Below, in pieces: positions 27,006-36,581 of a stretch of DNA of 64,000 bases (positions within the stretch are counted from its first letter, which is position 1; each line of letters opens with the position of its first letter). The DNA is taken from contig NZ_JAJKFQ010000001.1 in the NCBI RefSeq assembly GCF_020966635.1, positions 930,001 to 994,000 of the forward strand, in the 5' to 3' direction. A model generated the notes under the pieces. It did not search any database. It saw only the letters and a program-made list of their open reading frames with translations, and was not told the origin of the DNA. The translations under genes were made by a program, and so were the position numbers. The DNA is from Stieleria sp. JC731 (GTDB lineage: Bacteria > Planctomycetota > Planctomycetia > Pirellulales > Pirellulaceae).

Positions 27006-30000
27006 ATGGCTGCTGACATATCTGAGGCAACGGATAATGAGCGGATCCCAGACGGAAAGGGGCCAGCAGACGGAAAGGAGACAGAGCAACTGGTCCAGGT
27101 GAAGCACGGTCGGGCAATACGTGCAGTTTTGATCGCGACGTCATTGTTAATCGGGATTTTCGTCACATTGAACCTGCCATACAAATATGCATCGCTAAAT
27201 CAAGTCGGCAATATCACCTTGGCGTTCGACTATCCGGTCATGGAATCGGAATTGCCAACGATGGCTGGAGCACCTTTTCGATACCTAATTCGCTATGAAA
27301 ACGATCCACGGGGTACCAAGTTTTCATGGTCAGCGTTACTGCTGAATCTGTCGGTTTGCATGGCCGTGATCTTGCTAACTGGGGTTTACACTTACCGAAA
27401 GAAGATCCGTCAAAGAACGAAGGGGCGGGGCAACTTGACGATTGCGGATCTGATGATTGCCACAATGTTGGTCGCGTCATTTTTCGGCTGGTACCAATAT
27501 TTAGAGGCACAACGCAAATCGGTCGTTAAGTATGTCAACGATATGGCGGGCAAGGGACACGGAGCAAGCTATTCGGCATGGCTTCCAGAGCTGATCGCGG
27601 GATATTGCCCAGAAACGTTGTCGAAGCTGTTTATCAAGGTGCGTGGCGTACGGATGGAATCGCCCGAGCTTGAAGATCTTCACAACGCATTGGCGATAAA
27701 GACGCTCACAAAGTTTCGACTTGGCGGAGCTAACTTCGATTTGCGAGAGTTTGACCCATTGGCAACACTCTATCACCTGGACGATTTACGTCTGGCAGGG
27801 ATGGAGCTAGATCAACGGGTGGCTCAAGCGATCGCTTCGCGTAGCAAGCTTCGAACATTAAACCTGATTCGAACCAATGTTACATCCGAGATTATCGGTT
27901 CCTTCGATTTGCCAGTTTTGCAGCGTCTAAATTTGATGCATACCGATGTCAAGCTTGCAAAATTAACGGATCCGAAATGGTCAAATTCCATCGTCGAGTT
28001 GACTCTGCCTCATCCTTCTAGTTCAGCCGATGAATTGACGTTGACGGGATGGCCGCAGCTAAAGTTGCTGGAGATCAATGATTGGGACGTTCAACCCAAT
28101 TCCAATCCTGTCGAAGTTGTGCTCAGTAATCTACCGCAGCTTGAAACCATCCGTCTCGATCTATTTCAGTGCTTCGGATTAACTCTATCGAATCTGCCAG
28201 AACTGCAGACGATTGAACCGATCAGTATGCACGCTTCGCAGCGACTTGCACGTGGGGATTCATTTCCACGATCACTATGGTTGGCCCGTCTGTTGGTTGA
28301 TGAAGCACCCGAGTTGGCTCATGTCGATTTTCATGCCGGTGACTTGCAATCGTTGAAGTTGGTAAGGACTCCTGCATTCAAGCAACTGAATGTTGACCTC
28401 GGTCGCTGGAGGACGACCGATGAGCACGAATTGGTTTCGTTGTCACAGGATGCAAAGAATGCAATCGTGCAAGGGTTGAGCGAAAGTGATGGACCGGAAA
28501 TCGTTGATTTGGATGAGGTTGATCTTTCCGGTGTCGACATCAGTGCTATCAAGCAAAACGAGCGTCTTAAAGAGATCCGAGCCGTTTCGACCGGGATCGA
28601 TCTCAAACAAATACGTCAACTTGGCCCCAACCCGCAGCTACGGCACCTGCGAATCGATTCCAAGTTTTCACAAGCGAACACACTACCGGGATTGCTGAAT
28701 CTGTTTCCCGATCTTGAAGTACTCGAATGTGCTCAAGGCAATTATCAAACAATGGGGTATGAGTCGATAGGCGATCTGCGATTGGTGGGGCACGAGAACC
28801 TGCGTGAACTAAAGTCCGACAGTTTGCAGGGCGGGTATTGCGATTCGGTCTTCATCGCTGATATGCCACAATTGAAAAGCGGTTTCGATTTCGGATGGGT
28901 TGGAGCGTTCCATCTCGAAGGTTCACCAGCGCTCGAACGGTTGGTTTTCAAAAGCCCACTGCCTGACACCTTCGAACTCTCAGGGGTAAAGACGCTGCAG
29001 GTTTTTGCCGCAGGGGGAGATCGAGTTGATGATTCCGTTTTGGAAACGATTTTAGAGTGTTCAGAATTGACAACGTTGACGCTTGCTTACGCGAGTGCGT
29101 CAGCCGAACAGCTCGCCAAATTGAAGCTGGGGAATATCGTTAACCTCAGCTTGCCAGGATGCAATATCAACGATGAAGTTGTCAAAGCATGGGGCGAGTT
29201 GCCGAACCTGCAGTCCTTGGACTTAAGTGGTACTGATATCACGGCGAACGCTTTGGCATCTCTTTTGAAGTCAACTTCGATTCAAAGTCTACGACTGGAT
29301 GGATGCAATCTCGTTCCACAGGACTTAGTCGCTGTAGCGAAAATGCCAACGTTGCGACACCTATCTATTTCAGGCATCGGTCTCGATGAAACGACGCTTT
29401 CAAAGGTCGTTGCTTTTCAGACGATTTCCCGGCTGAGTTTATCTGGCACGAAGATCAGCAATGCGATGCTTGATTCACTCACGTCCGCCAATCTTGAACT
29501 GTTGGTTCTACGAGATTGTGAGCTCGATTCTAGGAAGCTATTGGAGCTAACGCAGCGAAATTCGAGGGTGATGATCGATCCAACGGGAAGCAATCTTGAT
29601 CCCAATGTTCATACCCGATTGATGTCACAGCAACGTGTCATTGACGAACATGAATTTGCACAATTCAAAGCGATGCGTCAGTGGCAACAAGCCATGTCAA
29701 ATAATCCCGTCGTGTTCACGATGCCTCCAGAATACGAGCAAGGCGTGGGGGAAGAATACGCGTTGATCGATACCGACGCGTTTTCCCCAGACGGCGAATA
29801 CAACCAACCTGATAATCTGAATGATGGGAGCGAGATTTCTACCCAAACAAATGGGTCGATAATGGGCCGGTTTTTAGGCAGTTTCTTTGGGACGCAGCCG
29901 GCAGTGATTGATGTCGGAGAAGACGCTACGGCACCTGAATACGATACGGGCGACGTTGATGCGGTTTCAGCCGAGGTTGTTGATCGTGCAGAAGGAGAAG

Positions 30001-30008
30001 CGGAATGA
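27006..30008 (+). CDS. Membrane-anchored leucine-rich repeat protein
   Basis: A 1000-residue protein with three transmembrane helices near the N-terminus (about 36-58, 107-128, 142-162). A very long leucine-rich repeat domain follows from about 200 to 890. Typical repeat pieces are LTKFRLGGANF, LRTLNLIRTNV, LQSLDLSGTDI and IQSLRLDGCNL, close to the cysteine-containing and ribonuclease-inhibitor-like types. The tail (about 900-1000) is acidic and low-complexity. No kinase, protease or nuclease motif is seen. The gene ends in a 4-base ATGA overlap with the lipoprotein gene, so the two products probably work together at the membrane. Confidence 0.85.
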   Translation: MAADISEATDNERIPDGKGPADGKETEQLVQVKHGRAIRAVLIATSLLIGIFVTLNLPYKYASLNQVGNITLAFDYPVMESELPTMAGAPFRYLIRYENDPRGTKFSWSALLLNLSVCMAVILLTGVYTYRKKIRQRTKGRGNLTIADLMIATMLVASFFGWYQYLEAQRKSVVKYVNDMAGKGHGASYSAWLPELIAGYCPETLSKLFIKVRGVRMESPELEDLHNALAIKTLTKFRLGGANFDLREFDPLATLYHLDDLRLAGMELDQRVAQAIASRSKLRTLNLIRTNVTSEIIGSFDLPVLQRLNLMHTDVKLAKLTDPKWSNSIVELTLPHPSSSADELTLTGWPQLKLLEINDWDVQPNSNPVEVVLSNLPQLETIRLDLFQCFGLTLSNLPELQTIEPISMHASQRLARGDSFPRSLWLARLLVDEAPELAHVDFHAGDLQSLKLVRTPAFKQLNVDLGRWRTTDEHELVSLSQDAKNAIVQGLSESDGPEIVDLDEVDLSGVDISAIKQNERLKEIRAVSTGIDLKQIRQLGPNPQLRHLRIDSKFSQANTLPGLLNLFPDLEVLECAQGNYQTMGYESIGDLRLVGHENLRELKSDSLQGGYCDSVFIADMPQLKSGFDFGWVGAFHLEGSPALERLVFKSPLPDTFELSGVKTLQVFAAGGDRVDDSVLETILECSELTTLTLAYASASAEQLAKLKLGNIVNLSLPGCNINDEVVKAWGELPNLQSLDLSGTDITANALASLLKSTSIQSLRLDGCNLVPQDLVAVAKMPTLRHLSISGIGLDETTLSKVVAFQTISRLSLSGTKISNAMLDSLTSANLELLVLRDCELDSRKLLELTQRNSRVMIDPTGSNLDPNVHTRLMSQQRVIDEHEFAQFKAMRQWQQAMSNNPVVFTMPPEYEQGVGEEYALIDTDAFSPDGEYNQPDNLNDGSEISTQTNGSIMGRFLGSFFGTQPAVIDVGEDATAPEYDTGDVDAVSAEVVDRAEGEAE

Positions 30009-32353
30009 ACTGTTCAACTGAAGTGACTTCACGACATAAGTATGCCTTCCTCGCGATGTTGCTGGCTTTGACAAGTCTGGGCTGCGATAGGTTGATCCAT
30101 GATGGTCAGCTGGACGAATTAGAAGCCGTACAGATTACTTGGGCTGCAGCAGCAATCGATGAGGATCAACAAAGTGACTTTGATAATCAGTCGTCTCGCT
30201 ACGATTGGCCCGTCAACCGTGGTGAGTACATCGTCGTTAAACCTGCGCCGATGGGATACCTCAATTCCTTTTCGAAGCGATTCAATTTGGATAGCCAGTT
30301 TGACTCGCCGCTGGTGAAATGCCCTGACATCAAGTTGGCTCCCGAATCAAAGGCTCTCATTCGCGAAGCCTACGGGCCGATCCAAGATACGATGAGATCA
30401 CTCGTTGATATCGACAACTCGGAATTCAACGGGCCCGAAGCGTTTGACCTTTCGGTTGATGGGACTCGCTTGGTGGTTCTGCATGGAACGGAGGTGGTGC
30501 TTTACAACCTAGAAAAATCGAAACGGATCGGCAGCTTTACGCTTCCGGGGGAATGGCCCGGTGGTGCTCCTCATGCGATTCGGTTCTGCGGCAAGTCGAA
30601 AGACTTTCTCGTCGCATCAGAAACAACGATTTGTCGCATCGCCAGTCGAACGGGGAAGGTTGTCGCGCAGGCGGACGGATTTCGTGAGCGAATCGTCAAA
30701 TGGGATGTCAATTCGGCCGACAAGATCATGGCGATGTTGACCGAATCGGGCAGGATGATGCTCGGTGATCCACAGCTTGATCAAATCAAACAGGTCGGGG
30801 CCGAAGTCGAAAATGCGCGTGACCTTGGGTTGTCCGATAAAGGAGAGTTTCTATTTGTCGATATCGGACGTCCGCATCTATACCGGATCGATGCAGAAAT
30901 GAACTTGGTCCATGAACCGCTAGGAATTAATTATGAAGGGCAGCACCAGTCGATCGTCGCGGGAATCAACTCGCACGCCTGGTTGGACGGGCATCAAGTT
31001 TTATTGATCAGCAGTCGCAAAAACGAAAATGGCGAGAACGAGCAGTTTTCACGGAAAATCTGGTACAACTGGCGACCTCATTTAGCAGCTGCTTTTTCGT
31101 TGGGAGGAGACTTCAATTCGTTTGCGGTCGTCGGTCAGCGTCTCGTCGATGGTGAACTTCAGTGGGTGCTGTACGATGTCGGCCCGACCAGTCTATCGTT
31201 CACCTATCCGATCGAAATCGAAGAGAAGCCCACAAGATTCTTGTGCAGCCTTGATGGAACGGTTGTCGTTTTCCTAACCGAACGTGGAGTCCGAACATTT
31301 CGTCGCAACGTATGGCAAACTGCGGACCGTTTCCGTATTTCGGAATTGAGTTATGCGGTGATCAATCAATGTCCAATGGAGGAATTCGAAAGGCTGTATG
31401 AGTTCTTTGGTCGGCAAAAGCGGATTAGCGGAGCTGGCTCGCCTAGCCAAATTCAGTCGCGGCTACTGATCTTGGCCTCATACCGTTGGACCGATTTGGA
31501 AAAGCTGGGCGAAAATGCAACCGATGAGGACAAGGCAGTCCTTGAAAAGCTGACAAACTGGTTGCAACAGGGCGGAGCGATTGCGCGGACCGTCAGTGGG
31601 TATCGACACCATAAAATCGCTTGGAATGCCAGAGGGTCAGGCTATGCCGACACGGTATCCGCCGACGGTTGGGAGATCTTTGAAAAGCACGGCCAACAAG
31701 CCGATGAGCAATTGACATCCGTCGTGGAGAATTTCGAAAAGCCACCTGCTTTGGCCTTATCGACGCTCATTCAAAATCGCTTGGACCACGGCGGCTATAG
31801 CGATAACCCTCTTGCGGAAGTCAATGAAATGGCGAGACGGGCCGTCGAGCTTTATCCGGACCATACGGGGGCTGCTGGAGCGATCGCGTTTAAGCTATTG
31901 CCACAGTGGTTTGGCGAAGAAGGCGAATTGATGAGCTTCATTCGCGCATACGCCAATCTGTATGAGGGAAGCTATTCCGATATCGTTTATGCCCAGTTGA
32001 TCGGCGATACGATACCGTACCACGGTGAGTTGACCAATCGAGATATGCGAAGCATCGATTCACAAAGGCTGTTGTCCGCTTTGAAGATCGCTGTAGAACA
32101 TGATTGGCCTTTGTCTGTATCCTGCTGGCAAAACAAAGAAACGATTCGCTTGTATGATCGATCATTCGATATCAAAGACTACTATCGATATTTGGTCGAA
32201 GGGGTGGCAATCGTTCCGGCGTATTACGGTGACAATAAAAGGTATCGAACCTTCGACATCGTCGGTGTTCCGAGAGAGTTGTTCGAAGAAGCGGAACTGG
32301 AGATGGCGGATCGCCAATCAGGATCGGGCAACTCGGAGAGCCCATCTCCATAA
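30005..32353 (+). CDS. Large lipoprotein with beta-propeller-like N-terminal half
   Basis: A 782-residue lipoprotein: signal sequence with lipobox LTSLGC at about residues 22-27. The first 450 residues contain strand-loop pieces resembling WD40/propeller blades (DLSVDGTRLVVLHGTEVVLYNL, CGKSKDFLVASETTICRI, DVNSADKIMAMLTESG). The C-terminal third is helical, TPR/DUF4034-like (ARRAVELYPDHTGAAGAIAFKLL, then AYANLYEGSYSDIVYAQL and SALKIAVEHDWPL). The catalytic role, if any, is unknown. Its ATG lies in the end of the LRR gene. An outer-membrane or periplasmic partner for the LRR protein is the best reading. Confidence 0.7.
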   Translation: MNCSTEVTSRHKYAFLAMLLALTSLGCDRLIHDGQLDELEAVQITWAAAAIDEDQQSDFDNQSSRYDWPVNRGEYIVVKPAPMGYLNSFSKRFNLDSQFDSPLVKCPDIKLAPESKALIREAYGPIQDTMRSLVDIDNSEFNGPEAFDLSVDGTRLVVLHGTEVVLYNLEKSKRIGSFTLPGEWPGGAPHAIRFCGKSKDFLVASETTICRIASRTGKVVAQADGFRERIVKWDVNSADKIMAMLTESGRMMLGDPQLDQIKQVGAEVENARDLGLSDKGEFLFVDIGRPHLYRIDAEMNLVHEPLGINYEGQHQSIVAGINSHAWLDGHQVLLISSRKNENGENEQFSRKIWYNWRPHLAAAFSLGGDFNSFAVVGQRLVDGELQWVLYDVGPTSLSFTYPIEIEEKPTRFLCSLDGTVVVFLTERGVRTFRRNVWQTADRFRISELSYAVINQCPMEEFERLYEFFGRQKRISGAGSPSQIQSRLLILASYRWTDLEKLGENATDEDKAVLEKLTNWLQQGGAIARTVSGYRHHKIAWNARGSGYADTVSADGWEIFEKHGQQADEQLTSVVENFEKPPALALSTLIQNRLDHGGYSDNPLAEVNEMARRAVELYPDHTGAAGAIAFKLLPQWFGEEGELMSFIRAYANLYEGSYSDIVYAQLIGDTIPYHGELTNRDMRSIDSQRLLSALKIAVEHDWPLSVSCWQNKETIRLYDRSFDIKDYYRYLVEGVAIVPAYYGDNKRYRTFDIVGVPRELFEEAELEMADRQSGSGNSESPSP

Positions 32354-32451
32354 CGTCGCCTATCTCATCACGCTAAACTATTTGGATCATTCTCGGTTAG
32401 GGCGAAAGGATCGAGCCGAGATTCACTCCAATAGGCGTTCAGGAGATGGTG

Positions 32452-34527
32452 ATGAGTCGACATTGGGTCTGCAAGATCATTGTGCTGGTTGGCATGTTGG
32501 GCACCGAAAGCCTTGCCCAAGAGACGTCCTCTCTACAAGTTATTGATTCAGATCGTCATCACCGTCGCACAGGATCACAACAGGAGTGGCTGCGTTTTCC
32601 GGTGGATTGTGAGGGGGATCGGTTGGCTGTCGAGTTCGACGGTGAAGCCAATGAAACTGTTCAAACCTTGTTGATCCGCCAGTCCGACGTTCGGCAAGTG
32701 TGGAAAGTGCTCTTGAACGGAACGGAGATCGGGAGGTTGCAGCAAGACGAGAATGACCTTTGTTCGATTTTCAAAGTCGACAAAGGGCGGCTAGTCGATG
32801 GCAAAAATCTATTGTCCATCGAGGGGCAAGGCGAGCAAACCGATGACGTTTTGATCGGACCAGTTCGGCTGTCTAAAAGTTCGCCGGAGATTTATCAAAC
32901 AGAAGCCTCCGTTAATGTCGTGGTGCGAGATGCAGCTCAAAAAGAGGCTGTCCCATGCCGATTGACGATTGTTGATCAAGACAATTGCCTTGTTCCCGTG
33001 CACGTTGACAATGGACACGGAATCGCGGTGCGGACAGGAGTGGTCTATACCGGAAGCGGCCAGGCGAAAGTCGATTTACCAGCGGGCCGATATCGGCTGT
33101 TCGCAAGTCGCGGGTTCGAGTATGAACGTGATGCTGTCGACATCGAAATCCAGAAGGGCAATGAGAGTGACGTAGAGATGGCTATCGACCGTCAGGTTGA
33201 TACGGAAGGTTGGGTCGCTTGCGACACGCATATCCATACGCTGACACATTCAGGGCATGGAGATTCGAGCATTCAGGAAAGAGTCGTCACGATCGCAGGC
33301 GAGGGCATCGAACTAGCCATCGCGACCGAACACAACAAGCAAATCGAATATCGCGAGACGGCGAAAGAGCAGGGTGTTGATCGCTATTTCACACCGGTGA
33401 TTGGAAATGAAGTGACAACTCGATTTGGTCACTTCAATGCTTTTCCCTTCAACGCCGGTGTTCAGCCTCCCAACTATCGCGAAGAAAACTGGGATGTTCT
33501 GATACCGGCGATATTTCAGTCGCCTGAGGTTGCGGTCGTGATCTTGAACCACGGTCGGGACTTGCATGCTGGCTATCGGCCGTTCGGTCCTCAGCATTTC
33601 AACTCGGCGGCCGGAGAGAGCTTGAAGGGGCGAAAGTTTCTGTTCAATGCGATGGAGACGATCAATTCTGGAGCACAACAAACGGATCAATTGCAATTGT
33701 TCCGCGACTGGATGGCACTGACCAATCGCGGTCATAGGATCACCCCTATCGGCAGCAGCGATTCACACGATGTGAATCGATACATCGTCGGGCAAGGTCG
33801 GACCTATGTTCGGGTAGCGGATGCAATACCAGGGTCGATCGATGTGCGTTCTGCGAGCGAACAGATCCGTGATGGCCATGTGATTGTCAGCGCAGGTTTA
33901 TTTGTCGACGCATCGATCAGCGATGAATTTGGGCCCGGTGATTTGGGGACGATCAACGAAGCTCGTGTGAAGATTCAGTATTCGGTTCGATGTCCGAACT
34001 GGATCGAAGCGAAGCAAGTTTTGCTTTATCAGAACGGATTGAAAATTGCCGAGGCTGATGTTGCAGACCGGGAATCGATGAATGGCTTTTTCGAAATCGA
34101 CAATCCGGGGAAAGACGCTTTCTATACCGTACTCGCGATCGGGCCTGGTACTCGTCATCCCGCTTGGCCAATGGCTCAGCCGTATCAAGCTGACGGGCCG
34201 GCATGGGATCCGATCAATTTCAGTTTCACCGGCGCGATACGAGTCGACTTTGATGGCGACGAAAAATTTCAGTCCGCTTACGACTATGCAGAGGTGCTGG
34301 TGAAAGAAGCTGGCGGAGATTTAGGAACTCTGTTGTCTCGGCTAAAGGACTTCGATGAATCGGTATCCGTGCAAGCGGCAAGTTTGTGGAACGAAAGGCA
34401 TACATCAATCGGGGATCAGGAAGTGCAACAACGGGTTTCGGAAGCTGCATCCGAGGTCAAATCCGGGTTCACTCGGTACTGGAATGCGTGGCGGGAATCC
34501 CGGATTGCGGCCTTTCATGCCCCTTGA
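32452..34527 (+). CDS. CehA/McbA-type PHP-domain metallohydrolase, secreted
   Basis: A 691-residue exported protein with a signal peptide ending about ESLAQ. An N-terminal beta-rich region precedes a PHP-type metal-dependent hydrolase domain: DTHIHTLTHSGHGD, a run IAGEGIELAIATEHN, HFNAFPF, LNHGRD and SSDSHD. These provide the His/Asp ligands of the CehA/McbA carbaryl-hydrolase-like family. A C-terminal beta domain follows. The natural substrate is unknown; the family name does not imply pesticide hydrolysis here. The ATG at 32452 is preferred to the one at 32446 because AGGAG lies 6 bases before it. It ends tail-to-tail, 16 bases from the isomerase-like gene. Confidence 0.83.
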   Translation: MSRHWVCKIIVLVGMLGTESLAQETSSLQVIDSDRHHRRTGSQQEWLRFPVDCEGDRLAVEFDGEANETVQTLLIRQSDVRQVWKVLLNGTEIGRLQQDENDLCSIFKVDKGRLVDGKNLLSIEGQGEQTDDVLIGPVRLSKSSPEIYQTEASVNVVVRDAAQKEAVPCRLTIVDQDNCLVPVHVDNGHGIAVRTGVVYTGSGQAKVDLPAGRYRLFASRGFEYERDAVDIEIQKGNESDVEMAIDRQVDTEGWVACDTHIHTLTHSGHGDSSIQERVVTIAGEGIELAIATEHNKQIEYRETAKEQGVDRYFTPVIGNEVTTRFGHFNAFPFNAGVQPPNYREENWDVLIPAIFQSPEVAVVILNHGRDLHAGYRPFGPQHFNSAAGESLKGRKFLFNAMETINSGAQQTDQLQLFRDWMALTNRGHRITPIGSSDSHDVNRYIVGQGRTYVRVADAIPGSIDVRSASEQIRDGHVIVSAGLFVDASISDEFGPGDLGTINEARVKIQYSVRCPNWIEAKQVLLYQNGLKIAEADVADRESMNGFFEIDNPGKDAFYTVLAIGPGTRHPAWPMAQPYQADGPAWDPINFSFTGAIRVDFDGDEKFQSAYDYAEVLVKEAGGDLGTLLSRLKDFDESVSVQAASLWNERHTSIGDQEVQQRVSEAASEVKSGFTRYWNAWRESRIAAFHAP

Positions 34528-34543
34528 TGGCCGCCGATGAACG

Positions 34544-35473
34544 CTAGGTCGGTGAAGCACCCACAGAAGCTTTATCGACGATGGATGACAAGTTTTGAAA
34601 GCAGACTTCGGTCGCCTGTTTGCAGTCGTAGCCTGCTTGACGCCAGATCATCGAACTGACCTCGCTGCAAACTTCACCTCGATAGCCGCCTTCGATAAAC
34701 TGCCGAAGAAGTTCCACGTGCGGCATCGTTCTGGACTCTCCTGGCAACGCAAAGTTCACCTTGCCGTCTTGCTCAACCGCATCTTTGAGCACGATGTATC
34801 CGGTGTAACGCAACGACTGTTGAACAGTCTTCTGCAGGTCTAAGCCGCGGAAAACGAAGTGACTTGGGTCATAGACCATGCACAGAGATTCTTGTTGCTT
34901 CAGCTGTTCAAACAGCCAAATGGCATGCTCGGGTAGCGACATCGCCTGGCCACGGTGGGGCTTGATGGCAAGTCGGATGCCTGCCTTTCGAGCCAGCTCC
35001 GTCCAGGATCCCAAGACGTCACGAAAGATCGATCGCTTTTCCATCCATTCACCTCCACCGAGGACTGACTGGATGATCGGAGGTTTCTGCGGTGACAGGT
35101 CATGTGCAAGCTGAAGCATCTGTTCAACCCAGGCATTTTGCTCGGCCGACTTCTTTGGATCCGGATTAGGAAGCCCCATCAAAGCGCCGATCTGCAGACC
35201 GCTGTCTGAAACCAGTTGCCGAACTTCTTGACGATCCGCTGGTGTCAGCTGATCAGGTGCCCCGTGGTAGGTCGGCATCGCCGCGATTTCGATCGAGTCG
35301 AATCCTGTTGATGCCACCAGCCGGATCGACTCAGTCAGTGAATAGTTGGGATGCCCGTAGGTTCCGAATCCGATCGTGCATCGGCCCGTAGAAGTATGGT
35401 TTGCGTTGGCCAACGATGCGAATGGAAGCATCGCGGCACTTTGCAGCAGTAGTCGACGATGAAGAGCTGGCAC
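34544..35473 (-). CDS. Sugar phosphate isomerase/epimerase-like TIM barrel, exported
   Basis: A 309-residue xylose-isomerase-like barrel. The N-terminus (HRRLLLQSAAMLPFASLANA) is a signal sequence; with RR before a hydrophobic stretch it could use the Tat route. Barrel features are IGFGTYGHPNYSL, TGFDSIEIAAMP, LAIKPHRGQAM, MVYDPSHFVFRG, GYIVLKD and GGYRGEVCSEVSSM. These carry the usual acidic and histidine metal ligands of the family (Glu/Asp/His/Glu). Members act on sugars, inositols or hydroxypyruvate; the substrate cannot be told. It lies alone on the minus strand between the PHP hydrolase and the metal locus. Confidence 0.83.
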   Translation of the reverse strand: MPALHRRLLLQSAAMLPFASLANANHTSTGRCTIGFGTYGHPNYSLTESIRLVASTGFDSIEIAAMPTYHGAPDQLTPADRQEVRQLVSDSGLQIGALMGLPNPDPKKSAEQNAWVEQMLQLAHDLSPQKPPIIQSVLGGGEWMEKRSIFRDVLGSWTELARKAGIRLAIKPHRGQAMSLPEHAIWLFEQLKQQESLCMVYDPSHFVFRGLDLQKTVQQSLRYTGYIVLKDAVEQDGKVNFALPGESRTMPHVELLRQFIEGGYRGEVCSEVSSMIWRQAGYDCKQATEVCFQNLSSIVDKASVGASPT

Positions 35474-35747
35474 GGTGATCGGTGGGGTTGGAGCGGGAGG
35501 CGGGAGACCACCATCATACTGAAACAGATTGTCGGCGGGGTTTGGAACACCACGATCAGAAGTCGCGGGTTTTCAGTCGAGGAATTGGCGGAGAGCACCG
35601 TTACCCGGACATTGATACCATTTCAGTCAACGAGGGGGCGTCAGCGCTGATTGGCTGTCGCAGGTTTCTCGATTTCAAACTGGACGTTTCCTTGAGACGG
35701 TCCGATAATGTAAGCGAGCTGATTACTTCTACTTTTGGTGCAGCAAC

Positions 35748-36293
35748 GTGCAGCCCTTTCGTGTGATTACCGCCATCGCCCTGCTAGTGCATTCGGTTTT
35801 CGGATGTTCTGTGCACGCGGCGTGCGTTTGCGAAGGTCACTCGCATGTTTCACATCAAGAATCGGAAGACGCCAACACCAGCGTTCTGGACGAACAGCCG
35901 CATCATGGTTGTTCGCACCACCACGTGAAATCTGTTTCAGAGCAGATTGATGATCAATGTCATCGTGAGCCTTCGATTGAAATTGCACCGAAAGAGTCCA
36001 GCGTTTCCACGTCCGGGCTAGCTCAGCTGCGCTCGATGGATTGTCTTTGTTGTGCGTCGAGCCCCAGTCGCAACGATGCCCCGTGTGGCGATGGCAGCGT
36101 CCGCTGCAGCTTTCTGACTTCTGAGAATTCGTTTTCGGTCAGCCAATTTCTTCCGATCGTTTCCGATTTCGACTTCGTTTTGCCAGACGACGCCTGTGTC
36201 GCCAGGCCCGCTGTGCGACATCAGCGAATGGGAATGGTTCAGTATGAAAGTCCCCAATGCCGCTGTGCGGCCTTCTGCACCTGGTTGATCTAA
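35748..36293 (+). CDS. Secreted His/Cys-rich protein of the metal efflux locus
   Basis: A 181-residue protein with a signal peptide (VITAIALLVHSVFGCSVHA) and many potential metal ligands: CVCEGHSHVSHQ, HHGCSHHH, CLCCAS, CRCAAFC. The start is GTG at 35748, or GTG at 35763. No enzyme motif is visible. It precedes an RND metal efflux system on the same strand by about 290 bases, so a periplasmic metal-binding or sensing role is likely. It is not a family I recognise. Confidence 0.65.
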   Translation: MQPFRVITAIALLVHSVFGCSVHAACVCEGHSHVSHQESEDANTSVLDEQPHHGCSHHHVKSVSEQIDDQCHREPSIEIAPKESSVSTSGLAQLRSMDCLCCASSPSRNDAPCGDGSVRCSFLTSENSFSVSQFLPIVSDFDFVLPDDACVARPAVRHQRMGMVQYESPQCRCAAFCTWLI

Positions 36294-36581
36294 CCATCTG
36301 GTTTTTTGCAGCATCGATCTGCTGCTTCGTTGCTAGATCCTAGTGGTGCCGATTCTTGATCGGTATCAAGCGATGCTCGACTTGGTCGAGCCGTTCGGTT
36401 TAGCAATTCATCTAGGGGACTGATCGTCGACGATGAAGACGGCTTGTGCGCAGGCAATGTGAAGAGTCGATATCGGTCCATACAGGAAGTGATGCTGTCG
36501 CGATTGGCGATAGTTCCGGTCACCAGCGCGCTGACTCAACCAGACGATTTCAAATCATTCGGTTTCAAATTCATCAGTCCA

